Shown: one piece after another, positions 34,417-44,175 of the stretch | Layout: every line of letters begins with the position of its first letter | How positions within the stretch are numbered: position 1 is the stretch's first letter | NCBI RefSeq assembly: GCF_024347335.1 | Contig: NZ_AP025463.1 | Location: forward strand, 3,286,001 to 3,350,000 | Source: Vibrio celticus | Lineage (GTDB): Bacteria > Pseudomonadota > Gammaproteobacteria > Enterobacterales > Vibrionaceae | Direction of reading: 5' to 3' | DNA: 64,000 nucleotides | Notes under the pieces: generated by a model | Databases searched by the model: none | Told to the model about the DNA's origin: nothing | The model's input: the letters and a program-made list of their open reading frames with translations, nothing else | Position numbers and translations under genes: made by a program

Positions 34417-34492
34417 TGGAGCGATACATCGGGTTCGAACCGATGACCTCAACCTTGGCAAGGTTGCGCTCTACCAACTGAGCTAGTATCGC
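34417..34492 (-). tRNA. tRNA-Gly (GCC), array copy 14
   Basis: Same sequence as the copy at 34156. Anticodon at 34457-34459; 52 bases separate it from the next tRNA-fMet downstream. Confidence 0.98.
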
Positions 34493-34548
34493 ATTAGTTA
34501 ATCGCTACTCTTACCGCCTTGGGCAACAGATAGCGCCTAACTTTAATG

Positions 34549-34625
<77 letters not shown>

Positions 34626-34676
34626 TCCGAATGCATTATTTAAGTTAATGACTCTGTTCTCTAAAAAGAGAGAATT

Positions 34677-34752
34677 TGGAGCGATACATCGGGTTCGAAC
34701 CGATGACCTCAACCTTGGCAAGGTTGCGCTCTACCAACTGAGCTAGTATCGC
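34677..34752 (-). tRNA. tRNA-Gly (GCC), array copy 12
   Basis: Anticodon at 34717-34719. The 51-base spacer on its left has a distinct sequence (ACTCTGTTCTCTAAAAAGAG) not seen elsewhere in the array. Confidence 0.98.
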
Positions 34753-34808
34753 ATTAGTTATTCGCTGCTCTTACTGCCTTGGGCAACAGATAGCGCTTAA
34801 CTGTAATG

Positions 34809-34885
<77 letters not shown>

Positions 34886-34938
34886 TCCGGATGCATCAAT
34901 TAAGTTGATGAAACTTCCCACTATCTTCGAAAAGAAAG

Positions 34939-35014
34939 TGGAGCGATACATCGGGTTCGAACCGATGACCTCAACCTTGGCAAGGTTGCGCTCTACCAAC
35001 TGAGCTAGTATCGC
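34939..35014 (-). tRNA. tRNA-Gly (GCC), array copy 10
   Basis: Anticodon at 34979-34981; 53-base spacer to the tRNA-fMet on the left. Confidence 0.98.
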
Positions 35015-35070
35015 ATTAGTTAGTCGCTGCTCTTACTGCCTTGGGCAACAGATAGCGCTTAACTGTAATG

Positions 35071-35147
<77 letters not shown>

Positions 35148-35183
35148 TCCGGATGCATTGTTTAAGACAATGAGGCTTTAAAT

Positions 35184-35259
35184 TGGAGCGATACATCGGG
35201 TTCGAACCGATGACCTCAACCTTGGCAAGGTTGCGCTCTACCAACTGAGCTAGTATCGC
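35184..35259 (-). tRNA. tRNA-Gly (GCC), array copy 8
   Basis: Anticodon at 35224-35226. The block 35148-35392 repeats almost exactly as 35393-35637, pointing to tandem duplication. Confidence 0.98.
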
Positions 35260-35315
35260 ATTAGTTAGTCGCTGCTCTTACTGCCTTGGGCAACAGATAG
35301 CGCTTAACTGTAATG

Positions 35316-35392
<77 letters not shown>

Positions 35393-35428
35393 TCCGGATG
35401 CATTGTTTAAGACAATGAGGCTTTAAAT

Positions 35429-35504
35429 TGGAGCGATACATCGGGTTCGAACCGATGACCTCAACCTTGGCAAGGTTGCGCTCTACCAACTGAGCTAGTA
35501 TCGC
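35429..35504 (-). tRNA. tRNA-Gly (GCC), array copy 6
   Basis: Anticodon at 35469-35471; unit repeated from 35184. Confidence 0.98.
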
Positions 35505-35560
35505 ATTAGTTATTCGCTGCTCTTACCGCCTTGGGCAACAGATAGCGCTTAACTGTAATG

Positions 35561-35637
<77 letters not shown>

Positions 35638-35707
35638 TCCGGATGCATTGTTTAAGACAATGAGACTAAACCATTTTCATTCTGAGCAAAGCTCTAAGAA
35701 TAGAATT

Positions 35708-35783
35708 TGGAGCGATACATCGGGTTCGAACCGATGACCTCAACCTTGGCAAGGTTGCGCTCTACCAACTGAGCTAGTATCGC
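35708..35783 (-). tRNA. tRNA-Gly (GCC), array copy 4
   Basis: Anticodon at 35748-35750. The 70-base spacer 35638-35707 is the same as 35917-35986, a second duplication trace. Confidence 0.98.
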
Positions 35784-35839
35784 ATTAGTTAATCGCGGCT
35801 CTTACTGCCTTGGACAATAAACGGCGCTTAACTGTAATG

Positions 35840-35916
<77 letters not shown>

Positions 35917-35986
35917 TCCGGATGCATTGTTTAAGACAATGAGACTAAACCATTTTCATTCTGAGCAAAGCTCTAAGAATAGAATT

Positions 35987-36062
35987 TGGAGCGATACATC
36001 GGGTTCGAACCGATGACCTCAACCTTGGCAAGGTTGCGCTCTACCAACTGAGCTAGTATCGC
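35987..36062 (-). tRNA. tRNA-Gly (GCC), array copy 2
   Basis: Anticodon at 36027-36029. It directly follows another tRNA-Gly (53-base spacer), the only break in the Gly/fMet alternation. Confidence 0.98.
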
Positions 36063-36115
36063 ATTATAAAAGGTCTTTCACCTTTCGATTACCGCTTTCG
36101 CCGTAACCTACAAAT

Positions 36116-36191
36116 TGGAGCGATACATCGGGTTCGAACCGATGACCTCAACCTTGGCAAGGTTGCGCTCTACCAACTGAGCTAGTATCGC
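36116..36191 (-). tRNA. tRNA-Gly (GCC), array copy 1 (first)
   Basis: Promoter-proximal gene; anticodon at 36156-36158. Transcription starts about 28 bases upstream, from the promoter at 36227-36254. Confidence 0.98.
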
Positions 36192-36226
36192 AATCTGAAA
36201 ACGTCTTTCGCCGTTCAGGGCTGCGA

Positions 36227-36254
36227 ATTATAAGAGCATTTTTTTGTGATGCAA
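36227..36254 (-). promoter_or_regulatory. Strong sigma-70 promoter of the tRNA array
   Basis: On the minus strand TTGCAT, 16 bases, TATAAT, followed by a GC-rich discriminator (TCGCAGCCC) typical of stringently controlled stable-RNA promoters. An A/T-rich stretch upstream (to about 36310) could act as an UP element. Confidence 0.85.
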
Positions 36255-36371
36255 GTCCTTAATGCAAAATTACGAAACTTTTTACTCAACTGCTGTAAAA
36301 GCACACAGATTTGCAAAAAAATTAGCTCTTATGTCCCTGAAAAGTTAGATAAACGTGATCATTTTATCCGA

Positions 36372-36917
36372 CTAGATGTTAATAATCGTTTTTCGGTAGT
36401 ACTGCAGCTCGGCAATCGACTCTCGAATATCGTCTAACGCAAGGTGACTTCCCGACTTAGAAAAACCATCTAACACTTCAGGTTTCCAACGACGAGTCAG
36501 CTCTTTCAGAGTGCTTACGTCAACATAGCGGTAGTGGAAGTACTCTTCTAACTCTGGCATGTGCTTGTATAGGAAACGGCGGTCTTGACCAATGCTGTTG
36601 CCACAAATTGGTGACTTGCCTTTTGGTACCCATTTTTCAAGAAACTCAATCGTTTGTTGGATGGCATCTTGCTCTGAAACCGTGCTTTCTTGAATTCGCT
36701 TCACGAGGCCGCTGCCAGTGTGCGTCGTTGTACACCACTCGTCCATCTTGTCTAATTCACTCTGAGGTTGGTGAATAGCCAAAACAGGTCCTTCAGCCAG
36801 GATGTTAAGCTCACTATCAGTAACGATAGTAGCAATTTCAATGATTTTATGAGTTTCAGGATCAAGTCCTGTCATCTCTAGATCAACCCAAATAAGGTTC
36901 TGATCGCTAAAGGACAT
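36372..36917 (-). CDS. orn: Oligoribonuclease
   Basis: DEDDh 3'-5' exonuclease that finishes RNA decay by degrading di- to pentanucleotides, including pGpG from c-di-GMP. 181 residues. LIWVDLEMTGLDPETHKIIEIATIVTD (ExoI, Asp and Glu), CGNSIGQDRRFL (ExoII), GSHLALDDIRESIAEL (ExoIII, His and Asp). Divergent from rsgA, as in E. coli. Confidence 0.97.
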   Translation of the reverse strand: MSFSDQNLIWVDLEMTGLDPETHKIIEIATIVTDSELNILAEGPVLAIHQPQSELDKMDEWCTTTHTGSGLVKRIQESTVSEQDAIQQTIEFLEKWVPKGKSPICGNSIGQDRRFLYKHMPELEEYFHYRYVDVSTLKELTRRWKPEVLDGFSKSGSHLALDDIRESIAELQYYRKTIINI

Positions 36918-37067
36918 AAGGCGTCGCCTATTTGTTTATGTGTAAAAGAGGTACTATACCCAAATAACTATACTCAAACTAGCTTTAGGACCATCGAAAT
37001 CACGTGGTACCAGCAACATCCTGTTTGAGTCCCCAATCATCAAGTTAGATGTGTTAAGTGAAAAATT

Positions 37068-38123
37068 GTGGCTAAAAAAAAGAAGTTAACCAAAGGTCAA
37101 GTACGTCGTGTACGTAGCAACCAGAACAAGCGACTCAAGAAAGAAGATTCAATCCAATGGGATGAGAACATGCTTGGCGGAACCAAAAGCGGACTCGTGA
37201 TTACGCGCTTTGGCCAACATGCTGATATCGAAGATCTTGAAACTAACGAAGTTCATCGTTGTAACTTACGCCGTAGTATCGAGACTTTAGTTTCTGGTGA
37301 CCGAGTGACTTGGCGCGCAGGCTTAGAATCAATGGCCGGTATTTCTGGCGTTGTGGAAGCGGTTGAACCGAGAACTTCAATGCTGACTCGCCCTGATTAC
37401 TACGATGGCCTAAAGCCAGTAGCTGCGAACGTCGACCAAATGGTTATCGTATCGGCTGTGCTACCAGAGCTATCACTTAATATTATCGACCGTTACCTAA
37501 TTGCTTCAGAAACGGTAAACATCGCGCCGCTTGTTGTACTGAACAAGGTCGATCTACTGACTGATGAGCAGATTGCTGAATACCGTGAAACACTTAAAGA
37601 GTACGAGAAGATCGGCTATAAAGTGATGTTCGTGAGTAAAGAGTCTGGCTACGGCATCAAAGAGCTGGAAGCTGAACTCAAAGACCGTATCAACATCTTT
37701 GTTGGTCAATCGGGTGTGGGTAAATCAAGCCTAGTGAATGCATTAATGCCTACGCTAGACATTGAAGAAGGCGAAGTCTCTGAGAACTCAGGTCTTGGTC
37801 AGCACACAACCACGGCAGCTCGTCTGTACCACTTCCCTTCTGGTGGTGATCTGATTGATTCTCCAGGAGTACGTGAATTCGGCCTATGGCACCTAGAAGC
37901 TGACGAAATCACTGAAGCCTTTATCGAGTTCAAGCCTTACCTTGGCGGTTGTAAGTTCCGTGACTGTAAACACATTGATGACCCAGGCTGCATCCTGCGC
38001 GAAGCGGTAGAAAACGGAAAGATCAGTCGATTACGTTTCGACAACTACCACCGCATCATTGAAAGCATGGCGAGTAACAAAGATAACCGTCAGTATTCAC
38101 GCAACAAAAAAGCCGATCTCTAA
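37068..38123 (+). CDS. rsgA: Small ribosomal subunit biogenesis GTPase RsgA
   Basis: Circularly permuted GTPase acting late in 30S maturation. 351 residues from a GTG at 37068 (KKKKLTKGQVRRVRSNQNKR). An OB fold is followed by G4 (VVLNKVDLL), G1 (GQSGVGKSSLVNALM), the HTTTAARL switch, G3 (DSPGVREFGLW) and a zinc finger (CKFRDCKHIDDPGC). Only a weak AAGTGA precedes the start, but no other in-frame start fits the family N-terminus. Confidence 0.96.
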   Translation: MAKKKKLTKGQVRRVRSNQNKRLKKEDSIQWDENMLGGTKSGLVITRFGQHADIEDLETNEVHRCNLRRSIETLVSGDRVTWRAGLESMAGISGVVEAVEPRTSMLTRPDYYDGLKPVAANVDQMVIVSAVLPELSLNIIDRYLIASETVNIAPLVVLNKVDLLTDEQIAEYRETLKEYEKIGYKVMFVSKESGYGIKELEAELKDRINIFVGQSGVGKSSLVNALMPTLDIEEGEVSENSGLGQHTTTAARLYHFPSGGDLIDSPGVREFGLWHLEADEITEAFIEFKPYLGGCKFRDCKHIDDPGCILREAVENGKISRLRFDNYHRIIESMASNKDNRQYSRNKKADL

Positions 38124-38248
38124 TCGCGTTTTTGTGAACAAATGTGTGCATTTACTGACAATTGGCGCGAATTTAAGTAACATCTCGCGCCCTAAACCGT
38201 CATCGACAGATTTAATTGAAAAACAATTAGCATTGGAAAATTAATACA

Positions 38249-39160
38249 ATGGATAAGATTAAAGTTGGATTGCAGTACTGGATTCCACAACATGGATTAA
38301 CTCGCCTAGTCGGCAAACTTGCGTCTGCTAAAGCGGGCGGCTTAACGACAGCGATCATCAACTGGTTCATCAAGCAATACAAAGTGAACATGGATGAAGC
38401 TCTGCATAGCGATCCAAAACACTTTAAAACATTCAATGAATTCTTCGTGCGTGAATTGAAAGAAGGCATGCGCCCTATCGCTGAAGGGGAGTCTGTTATT
38501 GTTCACCCTGCAGATGCACGTGTGAGCCAATTTGGCCCAATTACTGACGGTCAACTGATTCAAGCGAAAGGCCATAACTACTCAGCTCGCGAGCTATTGG
38601 GTGGTGATGCTGCTCTAGCGGATGAATTTAAAGACGGTGAATTCGCAACGCTTTACCTGTCTCCAAGTGATTACCACCGCGTGCACATGCCATGCGACGG
38701 CACACTGCGCCAGATGATCTACGTTCCAGGTGACCTTTTCTCAGTTAACCCGTTAACGGCAGAGAACGTTCCAAACCTATTCGCACGTAACGAGCGTGTG
38801 GTTTGTATCTTTGATACTGAGTTTGGCCCAATGGCACAAGTGCTGGTTGGCGCAACTATCGTTGGCAGCATCGAGCAAGTATGGGCAGGTACCATCACCC
38901 CACCTCGTGGTAACTCGGTTTACAAATGGGATTACCCTGCACAAGGTGACAAAGCAATCATCTTGAAGAAAGGCGAAGAGATGGGCCGCTTTAAGCTTGG
39001 TTCAACCGTTATCAACCTGTTCGCTAAAGATGCGATCAAGTTTGACGACACGATGCAAAATGGTGAGAAAACTGTGTTAGGTACACCTTTCGCACACATT
39101 GCAGGTAAAGAAGTTGAGACTGAAGCTGTTGATTCAGCAGAGAACACTGACCAAGCTTAA
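38249..39160 (+). CDS. psd: Phosphatidylserine decarboxylase proenzyme
   Basis: Inner-membrane enzyme making phosphatidylethanolamine. 303 residues. The self-cleavage LGST motif that creates the pyruvoyl group is in RFKLGSTVINLF (about residue 253). Also FNEFFVRELKEGMRPI, HPADARVSQFG, LYLSPSDYHRVHMPCDG and WAGTITPPR. It follows rsgA by 125 bases. The C-terminal acidic tail is not conserved. Confidence 0.97.
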   Translation: MDKIKVGLQYWIPQHGLTRLVGKLASAKAGGLTTAIINWFIKQYKVNMDEALHSDPKHFKTFNEFFVRELKEGMRPIAEGESVIVHPADARVSQFGPITDGQLIQAKGHNYSARELLGGDAALADEFKDGEFATLYLSPSDYHRVHMPCDGTLRQMIYVPGDLFSVNPLTAENVPNLFARNERVVCIFDTEFGPMAQVLVGATIVGSIEQVWAGTITPPRGNSVYKWDYPAQGDKAIILKKGEEMGRFKLGSTVINLFAKDAIKFDDTMQNGEKTVLGTPFAHIAGKEVETEAVDSAENTDQA

Positions 39161-39188
39161 CGATTTGAGTTAACTCATTTAAGCTTTC

Positions 39189-39239
39189 AAGGCGCGTTAC
39201 TTTTTCTATTTCTATTTTAGAAAAGAACGCGCCTTTTTC
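39189..39239 (+). terminator. Terminator of psd
   Basis: Long hairpin: outer stem AAGGCGCGTT / AACGCGCCTT (39189-39198, 39226-39235) with an inner CTTTT/AAAAG pairing and a T tract. Confidence 0.8.
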
Positions 39240-39474
39240 TTAACTCTACCGATTCATTTGCTACTCAAGCTCTAACAACCCAAGCTTTCAAACCCTGCCC
39301 AGCCACCTGCTGCTTCTCACTCTTGTCTCTAATTGCCCAGATAAAAGATTGACCAAAAACAAAACAACTGTCGAAACCTTAAACAACTTTTTGATTTTCC
39401 AACCCGTCTCCAAGTACCAGAAATCCAGATAACTTACTCTATTTGAAGATATTTTATTTATAGGGTCTTTGTAC
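39240..39474. other. psd/transporter gap
   Basis: With the terminator this gap between psd and the transporter is 314 bases. After the terminator I see nothing beyond a probable promoter area and the AGGG ribosome binding site at 39462. Confidence 0.4.
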
Positions 39475-40890
39475 ATGCCTAAACTCAATGTTGGCGTTCT
39501 GGTCAAGCTGTTGATTTGTTTTGCGATTCCCTTAGGCGTGTTATTCATGCCGATAGATTCAATACCAATCGATGATCTCACGCTGATTCAACACCGCTTG
39601 TTGGCGATATTCTTGTTGGCCGCTCTACTGTGGGTGCTTGAACCTGTTCCGGTATTCGCCACTTCCATTTTGATCATTGCGCTTGAACTGGTGATGATAT
39701 CTGACAAAGGTTTACACCTATTTCGAAATCCACCAGCGGGGCACGATCTCGGTGAGTTAATCAAATATACCGACATCTTCGGTGCATTTTCGTCACCGAT
39801 CATCATCCTTTTCATGGGTGGTTTTGCTCTTGCGATATCCGCATCCAAGTACGAACTCGATAACAACCTAGCTCGAGTGCTTCTCAAACCATTTGGTACA
39901 GAACCGCGCTTCATTATGCTGGGTTTAATGCTTATCACCGCGGTGTTCTCAATGTTCATGTCGAATACAGCAACAACGGTAATGATGCTTGCGCTGTTAG
40001 GTCCTATCGTGGCATCTGCACCAAAAGGCGATATGGGTATCAAAGCGCTCGTGTTGTGTATTCCAATTGCTGCCAATACTGGCGGTATCGCAACCCCAAT
40101 CGGTACACCACCCAATGCCATCGCGCTGCAATACCTAACGGGTGAAAATACCATCGACTTCCTCAGCTGGATGATGATGGGCTTACCCTTTGTGATCATC
40201 CAACTCACCATCGCTTGGTTTCTTCTACAAAAACTCTTCCCTTCTAAAGAAAGAAACATGGTGCTCAAGCTCGATGGACAATTTAGAAAGAGCTGGCGAG
40301 CGATTGTGGTTTACATCACCTTCGCTGCGACAATCTTATTGTGGATGACCACCAAACTGCATGGCATGAACACCTATGTGGTCTCTATTATTCCACTGGC
40401 TGTGTTTACGCTCACAGGCATCATGGGCAAAGAAGAGCTCAAGCTGATCAACTGGGATGTGTTGTGGCTGGTCGCAGGTGGTATCGCGATTGGTATCGGC
40501 CTTGATAAAACAGGCTTAGCCGCTGCACTCGCACACGCGATTGACTATGAGTCGCTGTCACCGGCGGCTGTGGTACTGACGTTATCTATTGTGTGTTGGT
40601 TAATGGCGAACTTCATGTCAAACACTGCGACGGCCAACTTGCTGATGCCGATAGCCGCTGCAATTGGTGCTTCCATGGAAAGCCTAGTTGCGATTGGTGG
40701 CCTGCAAGGCTTGCTGGTTGTGGTCGCCTTCTCTGCGTCACTTGGTATGATTTTACCCGTATCGACACCACCAAACTCACTGGCCTACTCGACCGGGCTT
40801 ATCGAAAGCAAAGACATGGCGAAGATGGGCATCATCTTAGGTATTGTGGGCTTGCTGATGGTTTACCTCGCCCTGTTTATCATCACCTAG
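39475..40890 (+). CDS. DASS family (SLC13/INDY-type) sodium-dicarboxylate symporter
   Basis: Inner membrane transporter of 471 residues, about 11 membrane helices. The two SNT sodium-binding motifs of the DASS family are seen: FMSNTATTVMML (about 163) and FMSNTATANLLMPI (about 385), plus GTPPNAIAL and STPPNSLAYSTG hairpin motifs. Likely substrates are C4-dicarboxylates such as succinate with Na+, as for VcINDY; phosphate or sulfate cannot be excluded. The ATG at 39475 follows AGGG by nine bases; TTG two codons upstream is less likely. Confidence 0.9.
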   Translation: MPKLNVGVLVKLLICFAIPLGVLFMPIDSIPIDDLTLIQHRLLAIFLLAALLWVLEPVPVFATSILIIALELVMISDKGLHLFRNPPAGHDLGELIKYTDIFGAFSSPIIILFMGGFALAISASKYELDNNLARVLLKPFGTEPRFIMLGLMLITAVFSMFMSNTATTVMMLALLGPIVASAPKGDMGIKALVLCIPIAANTGGIATPIGTPPNAIALQYLTGENTIDFLSWMMMGLPFVIIQLTIAWFLLQKLFPSKERNMVLKLDGQFRKSWRAIVVYITFAATILLWMTTKLHGMNTYVVSIIPLAVFTLTGIMGKEELKLINWDVLWLVAGGIAIGIGLDKTGLAAALAHAIDYESLSPAAVVLTLSIVCWLMANFMSNTATANLLMPIAAAIGASMESLVAIGGLQGLLVVVAFSASLGMILPVSTPPNSLAYSTGLIESKDMAKMGIILGIVGLLMVYLALFIIT

Positions 40891-40921
40891 TAAGCGTTAA
40901 CGCTCCCCTTTAATCCTAACT

Positions 40922-40952
40922 AAAGCGCTGAATGTAAATTTGGCGCTTTTTT
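40922..40952 (+). terminator. Terminator of the DASS transporter gene
   Basis: AAAGCGC / GCGCTTT stem (40922-40928, 40943-40949) with six T. Confidence 0.7.
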
Positions 40953-41183
40953 CCATCTATACCACTCCATACCAAGTAATTAACTGACATTTCAATCAAC
41001 AGATAACTGTGATTTTACTTCACTGTTTTACAAAAAGCAGAGCAAATATATTAAGAATTTATGATTTCAAACACAGTCATTCAGCCTAAGACAGCGGCAC
41101 TATACACGCATCAGAGACACATCAATTCACCATCAAGTACGTCACTGTAGTTAGGTTTTTGTCTAATAAGAGAGGAATAGACC

Positions 41184-43064
41184 TTGAGACATACTATTAA
41201 ATTTAAAATTCAGATCGCAATTGCGGTCATTATTGCCGTCGTGAGTGGCGCTCAAGCCTGGATATCGGTTAATCAACTGACTCAAGAAACTGAAGTCGCG
41301 ATCAACCAAGAAATGAGAAATGTCAGTGCTGGCACGACGAATTATATTGCCGATTGGCTCTCGACTCGCAGCGATATGATGCTTGCTAATGAACCGACCA
41401 TTTCAAGCAACAGTAACTCTGACCGCGAGTTGCTAATCACCAAACAAGCTGGACAATTCTTGTCTGTTTATGCCGGATTCAGCGACGGCACTATCGCGTA
41501 TGGCGACAAAGGTGAAGATTGGCCAGCAGGCTACGACCCACGCACCCGCCCTTGGTATAAAGACGCCAACGCAACATCAGACCTCATCATTACCGAACCT
41601 TATCAAGACTTTGACGGCAGCATTGTCATCAGCTTTGCGAAAGCATTCAACGGTGAAAAACAAGGTGTCCTCGCGGCAGACTTAACCGTAACCAGCATTA
41701 TCGACACCGTGCTCAACGTGAAACTCGATAACGATGGCTTCGCGTTTTTAGTCGACGGTAACAACAATATCGTTGCCTACAGTGATGAAGAGCTAAGTCA
41801 GAAACCACTGACCAGTTTGAATCCGGAGCTAACGGCCAACAAAGTGTCGCAACTGCTCCAAGGCCAAATGATCACTACGCTAACTTGGCCTGGCCAAGGG
41901 GATAAAATGGTCTACATTGCCAACGTCCCGAATACCGATTGGTCACTGGGTATTGTTATCGATAAAGAAATGGCGTTCTCTGCGGTATCTGACGCGATTC
42001 AGTTCATCTCCCTGACCTCTTTGATTCTGTACATCGTGATTTCGATTGCGAGCACAATGGTAATCAACCGACTGCTTTCCCCATTACAAACCTTATCAGA
42101 AGCACTGACTCAGCTTGCTCAAGGCAGAGGCGACCTCACTCAACGTATTGATATCACGCGTATGGATGAGATTGGCAAACTGGCCGAGCTTGTAAACCAG
42201 TTCTTGAGCCAGATGCAAAGCATGTTGAAGGGTGTAATAGAGCACAGCCACGATCTCAACAATCATGCAGAAAAAGCCAATCAACTGGCTACCCAATCCT
42301 CCATTCGAGTTGAGAATCAGCAAAACGATATCAATCAAATAGCGACCGCGATTCATGAGATGTCAGCCACGGCAGCTGAAGTGGCTAGCCATGCCGAACT
42401 CACGGCATCCGCTTCTCAAGCGTCAGCCACCGCTTGTAACGAAGGCCAAGAGGTTATTCAACAAAACCGCGATGCGATTACTGGCCTTGCAACTCAGGTT
42501 GAAGACGCTGCCAATGTTATTCGAGAACTGGAAAACAACGCGCAAAGCATCAATCAGATACTATCCACCATTCAAAGCATTGCCGAACAAACCAACCTGT
42601 TGGCATTGAATGCCGCGATTGAAGCGGCGCGCGCGGGAGAGCAAGGTCGTGGATTTGCGGTGGTTGCAGACGAGGTTCGAGTGCTCAGCCAAAGAACGCA
42701 TGGCTCGACCGAAGAAATCCGCGTGATGATTGATACGCTGCAAAAGAATACCGAACATGCCGTAGAAAGCATGACTACTAGCACTCAACTGGCTGAGAAC
42801 AGCGTTGGCTTCGCAGAGCAAGCTCATGGCAGCCTCTCTAAAATCACTCAGGCAATCTCTGAAATCAACGATATGGCGCTGCAAATAGCGAGTGCTGCGG
42901 AAGAGCAACGCGCAGTAAGCGAAGACATCAGCCGTAATACGCAAGGGATCAAAGATGCCTCCGACGATCTTGCACAACAAGCTGAAAGCAGTCGCAATAG
43001 CTCAAATGAAATGAGTAGCGCTGCCGAGTCGATGCGCCGAGATGTGGAGCGTTTTAAGGTATAA
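41184..43064 (+). CDS. Methyl-accepting chemotaxis protein with dCache sensor
   Basis: Chemoreceptor of 626 residues. TM1 about 7-25; periplasmic double-Cache domain about 35-270; TM2 about 275-298; HAMP about 300-352; signalling domain with the hairpin tip EQTNLLALNAAIEAARAGEQGRGFAVVADEVR (about 475-505). The sensor contains YDPRTRPWYKDA and EPYQDFDGSIVISFAKAF, close to the amino-acid-binding signature of dCache_1 domains, so amino acids are a likely ligand class (inference). TTG start at 41184: GAGGA is seven bases before it and no ATG follows until residue 45. No C-terminal CheR-docking pentapeptide. Confidence 0.93.
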   Translation: MRHTIKFKIQIAIAVIIAVVSGAQAWISVNQLTQETEVAINQEMRNVSAGTTNYIADWLSTRSDMMLANEPTISSNSNSDRELLITKQAGQFLSVYAGFSDGTIAYGDKGEDWPAGYDPRTRPWYKDANATSDLIITEPYQDFDGSIVISFAKAFNGEKQGVLAADLTVTSIIDTVLNVKLDNDGFAFLVDGNNNIVAYSDEELSQKPLTSLNPELTANKVSQLLQGQMITTLTWPGQGDKMVYIANVPNTDWSLGIVIDKEMAFSAVSDAIQFISLTSLILYIVISIASTMVINRLLSPLQTLSEALTQLAQGRGDLTQRIDITRMDEIGKLAELVNQFLSQMQSMLKGVIEHSHDLNNHAEKANQLATQSSIRVENQQNDINQIATAIHEMSATAAEVASHAELTASASQASATACNEGQEVIQQNRDAITGLATQVEDAANVIRELENNAQSINQILSTIQSIAEQTNLLALNAAIEAARAGEQGRGFAVVADEVRVLSQRTHGSTEEIRVMIDTLQKNTEHAVESMTTSTQLAENSVGFAEQAHGSLSKITQAISEINDMALQIASAAEEQRAVSEDISRNTQGIKDASDDLAQQAESSRNSSNEMSSAAESMRRDVERFKV

Positions 43065-43229
43065 CTCATCTCAAACAAAGTAATAAGTTAAACCTCACCA
43101 CCGAGCGGCAGGTGACGTAAACCGATAACTGAAACAAAGTGGTTCTTTTCATAAGAATCACTTTGCTCTCAGTCCGGTTTAATGCATATTGATGAGCTTA
43201 TTTATCCCAGACACAAGGATGTTATTCAG

Positions 43230-44117
43230 ATGGGATTCGAATGGTTGGCTCTTGCTGCCGCTTTTCTTTGGGCCATCGCGAGCCTGATGTCAGTAAAGCC
43301 TGCTCAACACTTAGGTTCTTTCGCCTATAGCCGATGGCGCATGGGTTGCACTGCTATCATCTTATCGAGCATGGCTTGGTTTACTGGCGGTTGGTCAACG
43401 GTCGAAGCTGACCTCGTCACGCCGATGATGCTGTCTGGGCTAATTGGCATCTTCATTGGTGATACCGCCCTATTTGCCTGTTTGAATCGAATGGGACCGC
43501 GCCAAGCAGGTTTGCTGTTCTCTTGTCATGCCGTGTTCTCGGCGATTCTTGGTTACTTCCTATTTAGCGAAAGCATGACTTCTGTTGAGCTGATTGGCTC
43601 AGCGTTGGTGTTCAGTGGTGTATTAACCGCGATATTCTTTGGTCGTCGAGGACAAGCCAACAACCAACTCGAAACCATCAAAGGCACTGTGTGGATTGGC
43701 GTTGCACTGGGAATCACAGCGGCTATCTGCCAAGCATTAGGTGGGATTATTGCCAAGCCCGTGATGCAAACCAGCATAGACCCTGTTGCCGCTTCAGCGA
43801 TTCGTATGATTACCGCTTTTGTTGCTCACTCCGCATTTCGCTTAACGGGCGCCAAGCTCTCACGCGCAATCAACCCAATGAATGGTCAAATATTTGCGAT
43901 TACCGCAGTTAACGGGTTTTTAGCGATGGCGGTGGGAATGACGCTGATTTTGTATGCGCTGCAGGAAGGTAATGTCGGCATGGTCGCTCTGTTATCTTCA
44001 ACCACGCCAATCATGTTGTTACCGATACTCTGGCTGTACACCAAGCAGAGACCGAACGCCTACGCTTGGATCGGGGCTATTGTTGCCGTAGTGGGTACAG
44101 GTATTCTAGTAGAATAG
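43230..44117 (+). CDS. EamA/DMT superfamily transporter
   Basis: Ten-helix drug/metabolite transporter, 295 residues, two EamA repeats (LAAAFLWAIASLMSVKPAQ and GVALGITAAICQALGGIIAKPVM). Second half ends VGTGILVE. Substrate unknown. The start at 43230 (MGFEWLALAAAFLWAIAS) has AAGGATG about ten bases upstream; an in-frame ATG at 43182 would put 16 charged residues before the first helix. Confidence 0.85.
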   Translation: MGFEWLALAAAFLWAIASLMSVKPAQHLGSFAYSRWRMGCTAIILSSMAWFTGGWSTVEADLVTPMMLSGLIGIFIGDTALFACLNRMGPRQAGLLFSCHAVFSAILGYFLFSESMTSVELIGSALVFSGVLTAIFFGRRGQANNQLETIKGTVWIGVALGITAAICQALGGIIAKPVMQTSIDPVAASAIRMITAFVAHSAFRLTGAKLSRAINPMNGQIFAITAVNGFLAMAVGMTLILYALQEGNVGMVALLSSTTPIMLLPILWLYTKQRPNAYAWIGAIVAVVGTGILVE

Positions 44118-44175
44118 TGGTACTGGGATTCAAGTCAGTTAGTCAAACAGTAAGTAAGACTAACTGAACAGAGAG

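Noticed and set aside
43135..43165. 13-bp hairpin CAAAGTGGTTCTT/AAGAATCACTTTG after the chemoreceptor gene
   Set aside because: No T tract on either strand, so it cannot be called a terminator with confidence.
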